DNA from: Deltaproteobacteria bacterium
Lineage (GTDB): Bacteria; Desulfobacterota; Desulfobacteria; Desulfobacterales; SURF-15
Reading direction: 5' to 3'
DNA: 9,495 nt
NCBI GenBank assembly: GCA_024644775.1
Contig: JAHEHB010000199.1
Span: forward strand, 1-9,495
Part shown: one piece after another, positions 6,552-9,495 of the stretch
Position numbering within the stretch: position 1 is the stretch's first letter
How the letters are laid out: every line of letters starts with the position of its first letter
The notes under the pieces: generated by a model
The model's database searches: none
Told to the model about the DNA's origin: nothing
The model's input: only the letters and a program-made list of their open reading frames with translations
Position numbers and translations under genes: made by a program

Positions 6552-6695
6552 AAATTTTACGAGTGATTTGATTATGTTTAAATAACAGCCAAGAATGCAA
6601 CAACCAGAATGCTTGAATGCCGATTAAGCTGCCCCAAAAAAAAATTAAAGCCGTCAAACACAGCGAAAAGGAATATCTGGTCCTGTAGTCAATGA
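6552..6695. other. Convergent intergenic gap
   Basis: This short gap separates the rightward MlaC/HpnM-type gene from the leftward hpnG. It holds three GAATGC words (around 6593-6620), a nine-A run (6636-6644) and a possible minus-strand terminator. I saw no convincing plus-strand terminator; the AT-only palindrome GTAAAAATTTTAC just after the stop is too weak. Confidence 0.4.
6636..6664 (-). terminator. Possible intrinsic terminator of the shc-hpnG operon
   Basis: Read on the minus strand, GCTGT (6664-6660) pairs with ACGGC (6654-6650), including one G-T pair, around a 5-base loop. TTTAA and a run of nine T follow directly. It lies about 30 bases past the hpnG stop. The stem is short, so termination may be partial. 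Confidence 0.4.
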
Positions 6696-7481
6696 TTACT
6701 TCGGCGAGTATTTATAATGGGTATCGTAATGGAAGGAGAAACCATGTTTCATTTGAATTCGCCAACTGGTCCTCAGCGCGGCAATCGCAGAATGAAAGGA
6801 TCTTCCCATTCGAAGTAAACTCAATATCAGCGTTGGGGTATGTACAACTGTCGCAATCAGATCAAGCCATCGTAACGAGCCGTCTGGATTCAACATATCG
6901 AAGAATTTCAAGGGAGCATCGTGGGATGAGGTGTCACATATCGCTCGAATTACAAAAAACGGAAGCTTCCCATCATCCGCCACCAAGGCGACAGCGGCGC
7001 TTTCCATATCTACTGCCCGAGCTCCGGTTTTGAAAAAAAGAGTCGCCTTGCTATTTTTCGTAAGTACCGGCTTTCGTGAAGTCACGATGGCGCCACGATG
7101 AACCCGTATACCTTCAGAAACCAGTCGTGTAAAAAGGTGGTCGGCAATTACAGAATGCTGTAACCACTTACGATGCGCCTTACCGTTATCACCCTGTATG
7201 ATTGTTTCGGGGACGATGATATCTCCTGCAGCAAGTGCCGGATCCAGCCCTCCAGAAACTCCTGTAACAGCCAGTACAGTGGCTTTTTGGCGAACCAACC
7301 ACTTTGCCGCAGAAAGCGTATTTTCAAAACCAACACCCGATTGGATGGTAAGGAGATCCGTCCCGTCCTCTAGGTGTTTTCGTTGAACAGTGAAACCGTT
7401 CGATTGATACCAACATCGCACACCCAGCACCGCCCGCGCCTCGGCGGACAATGCAACAACAATTCCAATTGTTGAGGTCAT
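6696..7481 (-). CDS. hpnG: HpnG, adenosylhopane nucleoside phosphorylase
   Basis: This 261-residue protein is of the purine nucleoside phosphorylase/MTA-SAH nucleosidase fold. It starts with GIVVALSAEARAVLG (residues 6-20). GVSGGLDPALAAGDIIVPE (74-92) is the family glycine-rich block. The substrate-binding VDMESAAVA lies at 157-165, with the key Glu at 160, and the purine-recognition Asp is probably D183 in RAICDTSSHDAP. HpnG removes adenine from adenosylhopane, giving the ribosylhopane intermediate on the path to bacteriohopanepolyols, so it acts directly after HpnH. The ATG at 7479-7481 overlaps the shc stop in an ATGA arrangement, a sign of translational coupling with shc. Its partner hpnH is on the opposite strand in a different transcript. 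The C-terminus (residues 240-261, with HYDTHYKY) is low in recognisable motifs. Confidence 0.93.
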   Translation of the reverse strand: MTSTIGIVVALSAEARAVLGVRCWYQSNGFTVQRKHLEDGTDLLTIQSGVGFENTLSAAKWLVRQKATVLAVTGVSGGLDPALAAGDIIVPETIIQGDNGKAHRKWLQHSVIADHLFTRLVSEGIRVHRGAIVTSRKPVLTKNSKATLFFKTGARAVDMESAAVALVADDGKLPFFVIRAICDTSSHDAPLKFFDMLNPDGSLRWLDLIATVVHTPTLILSLLRMGRSFHSAIAALRTSWRIQMKHGFSFHYDTHYKYSPK

Positions 7482-9475
7482 GATGATCTGTTATTCGTCA
7501 GGTTTAAGGAAACGGGACTCTTAAGCCTCATTTTATCCTGTCGAGTGCTGCCAGCCGTTAGAAGACTCCGATAAACGCCTAAAGCCCACATCGGGAAAAA
7601 TTGACGATATCCATGATAACGAAGATAAAAAACCTTCGGAAAACCGGTACCCGTATACTGTCTTTCTTCCCAGCTCCCCGTTTCATTCTGCGTACCACAC
7701 AGGTATTCAATGCCCCTGCGAACCACGCTACTATCCACTTCCCCGGCCGCCATGAGGCCCAGCAAGGCCCAAGCGGTTTGTGAGGCAGTCGTTTCACCTC
7801 TGCCTGCAAAAGCGGGCTCATGGTACGAATAACAGGTTTCGCCCCAACCGCCATCGCTGTTTTGGCAGGATATCAACCAGTTTACGGCTTTGCGGATATA
7901 AGGCTGAGACATATCTTCCCCGATTTGTTTCAGCCCCACAAGTACGGACCATGTTCCGTAGATATAATTTACACCCCAGCGGCCGAACCAAGCGCCGTTT
8001 GATTCCTGTTCCTTTCGAATAAAATCTAAGGCTCTGGTAATAGGAGGAAAATTCCGTGTATACCCGATCATGGATAAAAGCTCCATGCAGCGAGCCGTCA
8101 CATCAGAAGTGCTGGGATCGAGCAGTGCGCCATGGTCGGCGAAGGGAATATGATTGAGGTAAAGGGCGTTGTTGTCAATGTCAAAGGCTCCCCAGCCGCC
8201 GTCTTTACTTTGCATGCCGATAATCCAGTTTACCCCTTTTGTAATTCTTTCCACATACCGGCGATCAAGATGTGCACCTGCGCGCAGCAGCCCCATGAGC
8301 ACAACGGGAGTATCGTCCAAGTCCGGATAGTAAGTGTTCTCAAATTCAAACGCCCAACCGCCGGGTTCAAGTTTTGGTGCGCGGTAGCACCAATCGCCGG
8401 GTACCAGGACCTGCTGTTCGATGAGCCAATCAACGGCGGTGTTGATGGCAGGATGTTTCGGGGAAACACCGGTTTCCAGCAATGCAATCAGGCTCAAACA
8501 CGCGTCCCAAACCGGAGAAAGGCAAGGTTGACAAATCGCCTCTTCCCGACCCGCAATCAGAAGATCGTCCAGCGCTTGAATCCCCTTTTTTATATCCGGA
8601 TGGTCGTTTGAAAACCCCAAAGCCTTCAGCGCCATGACTGAGTTGGCCATTGCCGGGAAAATGGCGCCAACCCCGCCATTTCCCTGCATATGATTAATCA
8701 TCCAACGATGGGCGCGCTGAATGGCTTTTTCCCTGCTTGAACGAGGTATCAAACCGTCGATCCGTTTCAGGCCTCGATCAAGGAAGATAAAAAAGTTTTT
8801 GCAAATATTCCCCGTCGAGAAGCCGTCCAAACGTCGAAGCCCCTCCGGGGCTTCTTTAAAGAGTTCCCTCACACCTTCCTCTGGTTTCAAGCGGCAGACC
8901 GGGCGTTTGGCATAGAGAATAAGCAGGGGCACGATCACCGTGCGCGACCAATAAGAGACTCTATGGAGGTGAAAAAAGAACCAGTCCGGCAACAGCATGA
9001 TTTCAACGGGCATGGCCGGTGTTGTATGCCATTGTATTTGTCCAAAAAGCGCAAGTGTGATGCGTGTAAACACATTGACCTTGCCGGCCCCGCCTTTTTT
9101 GAGAATACATTCCCGTGCCTTTGTCATATGTGGGGCATCGGGAGAATCGCCCGTAATCTTTAAGGCAAAATAGGCTTTAACCGAGGCGCTGATATCGGAA
9201 GCACCGCCTTCATATAGAGACCAGCCGCCGTCATGCAACTGTCGATTCCGCACGTAGTTGGCGAGTTTTTCCGTCAAGGTCTTGGGGATCTCCCGTTTCA
9301 AATACCGCTGAAGTAGCAGGTATTCCGATGGTATCGTGACATCCGCTTCAAGATCAAAGATCCAATACCCCTTAGGATCCTGTAAAGAAAGAAGATGATC
9401 GCAAGCTTTAGAGATAACGCCATCCAACTGTTCTGGCGACGTTAGCGTCGGTGCTATCTTAAATGCGTATGTCAT
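7478..9475 (-). CDS. shc: Squalene-hopene cyclase (HpnF)
   Basis: The protein has 665 residues, within the usual bacterial range. Shc is a monotopic membrane enzyme that cyclises squalene to hopene/hopanol. The catalytic acid motif D385-L-D-D388-T is present (class II cyclase DxDD). Several QW-type repeats are visible: HDGGW (81-85), QSKDGGWGAFDIDN (422-435), GAWFGRWGVNYIYGT (494-508), QNSDGGWGE (538-546) and QNETGSWEE (596-604). SPVWDACLS (320-328) and GFPKVFYLRYHGY (611-623) supply aromatic active-site residues (by recalled alignment W323, F612, F616, Y620). In the Alicyclobacillus enzyme a His in VTAH assists the acid; here that segment reads VTARC (459-463), so Arg replaces it, a change I believe is common in proteobacterial enzymes. 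ATG 9475 has a good AAGGAA ribosome binding site. It is the upstream partner of hpnG. Confidence 0.97.
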   Translation of the reverse strand: MTYAFKIAPTLTSPEQLDGVISKACDHLLSLQDPKGYWIFDLEADVTIPSEYLLLQRYLKREIPKTLTEKLANYVRNRQLHDGGWSLYEGGASDISASVKAYFALKITGDSPDAPHMTKARECILKKGGAGKVNVFTRITLALFGQIQWHTTPAMPVEIMLLPDWFFFHLHRVSYWSRTVIVPLLILYAKRPVCRLKPEEGVRELFKEAPEGLRRLDGFSTGNICKNFFIFLDRGLKRIDGLIPRSSREKAIQRAHRWMINHMQGNGGVGAIFPAMANSVMALKALGFSNDHPDIKKGIQALDDLLIAGREEAICQPCLSPVWDACLSLIALLETGVSPKHPAINTAVDWLIEQQVLVPGDWCYRAPKLEPGGWAFEFENTYYPDLDDTPVVLMGLLRAGAHLDRRYVERITKGVNWIIGMQSKDGGWGAFDIDNNALYLNHIPFADHGALLDPSTSDVTARCMELLSMIGYTRNFPPITRALDFIRKEQESNGAWFGRWGVNYIYGTWSVLVGLKQIGEDMSQPYIRKAVNWLISCQNSDGGWGETCYSYHEPAFAGRGETTASQTAWALLGLMAAGEVDSSVVRRGIEYLCGTQNETGSWEERQYTGTGFPKVFYLRYHGYRQFFPMWALGVYRSLLTAGSTRQDKMRLKSPVSLNLTNNRSS

Positions 9476-9481
9476 ATCTGA

Positions 9482-9487
9482 TTCCTT
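9482..9487 (-). promoter_or_regulatory. Ribosome binding site of shc
   Basis: On the minus strand AAGGAA lies 6 bases before the ATG at 9473-9475. The remaining 8 bases to the window edge are too few to judge a promoter or an upstream gene. Confidence 0.7.
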
Positions 9488-9495
9488 AAATACAA

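Noticed and set aside
8132..8611. 159-residue rightward open frame inside shc
   Set aside because: It is antisense to the conserved core of squalene-hopene cyclase, including the DxDD region, and has no motif or ribosome binding site.
1..9495. CRISPR array, tRNA/rRNA, insertion sequence or phage genes
   Set aside because: I saw no regularly spaced identical repeats, no tRNA-like clover pattern and no transposase or integrase coding region. The intergenic repeats are short and imperfect.

Overview
This window is a hopanoid lipid biosynthesis locus from a Gram-negative bacterium. Gene content, an anaerobe-style radical SAM enzyme, moderate GC content and repeat-rich intergenic DNA together suggest a deltaproteobacterium (Desulfobacterota, perhaps Desulfobacterales). 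That placement is inference; no rRNA or other marker gene is present.

Layout. At the left edge is the 5' part of a leftward nucleotidyltransferase gene (1-227). A gene-free stretch (228-989) holds several short repeats and one promoter candidate. Then come three rightward genes: hpnA (TTG start), a membrane-anchored DUF116 protein with clustered cysteines, and the radical SAM gene hpnH. After a second repeat-bearing gap (4051-4468) with a good sigma70-like promoter candidate is a rightward pair: a TolC-family outer-membrane protein and an MlaC/HpnM-family periplasmic lipid-transport protein, 4 bp apart. A short convergent gap (6552-6695) carries a possible terminator for the opposite strand. 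The right third is a leftward pair, squalene-hopene cyclase (shc/hpnF) and hpnG, joined by an ATGA start/stop overlap.

How they work together. Shc cyclises squalene to hopene/hopanol. HpnH joins a 5'-deoxyadenosyl group to hopene to give adenosylhopane. HpnG removes adenine by phosphorolysis to give a ribosylhopane intermediate for elongated C35 hopanoids. HpnA is a family-typical partner whose reaction is unsettled. The TolC/MlaC pair is a plausible envelope lipid-trafficking module; the inner-membrane partner expected for it (HpnN-type RND exporter or Mla ABC transporter) is not in the window. The least understood coding element is the DUF116 protein placed between hpnA and hpnH, with 4 bp before hpnH; it is the best candidate for an undescribed component. 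Squalene synthesis genes (hpnCDE or sqs) are not in the window and may lie outside it.
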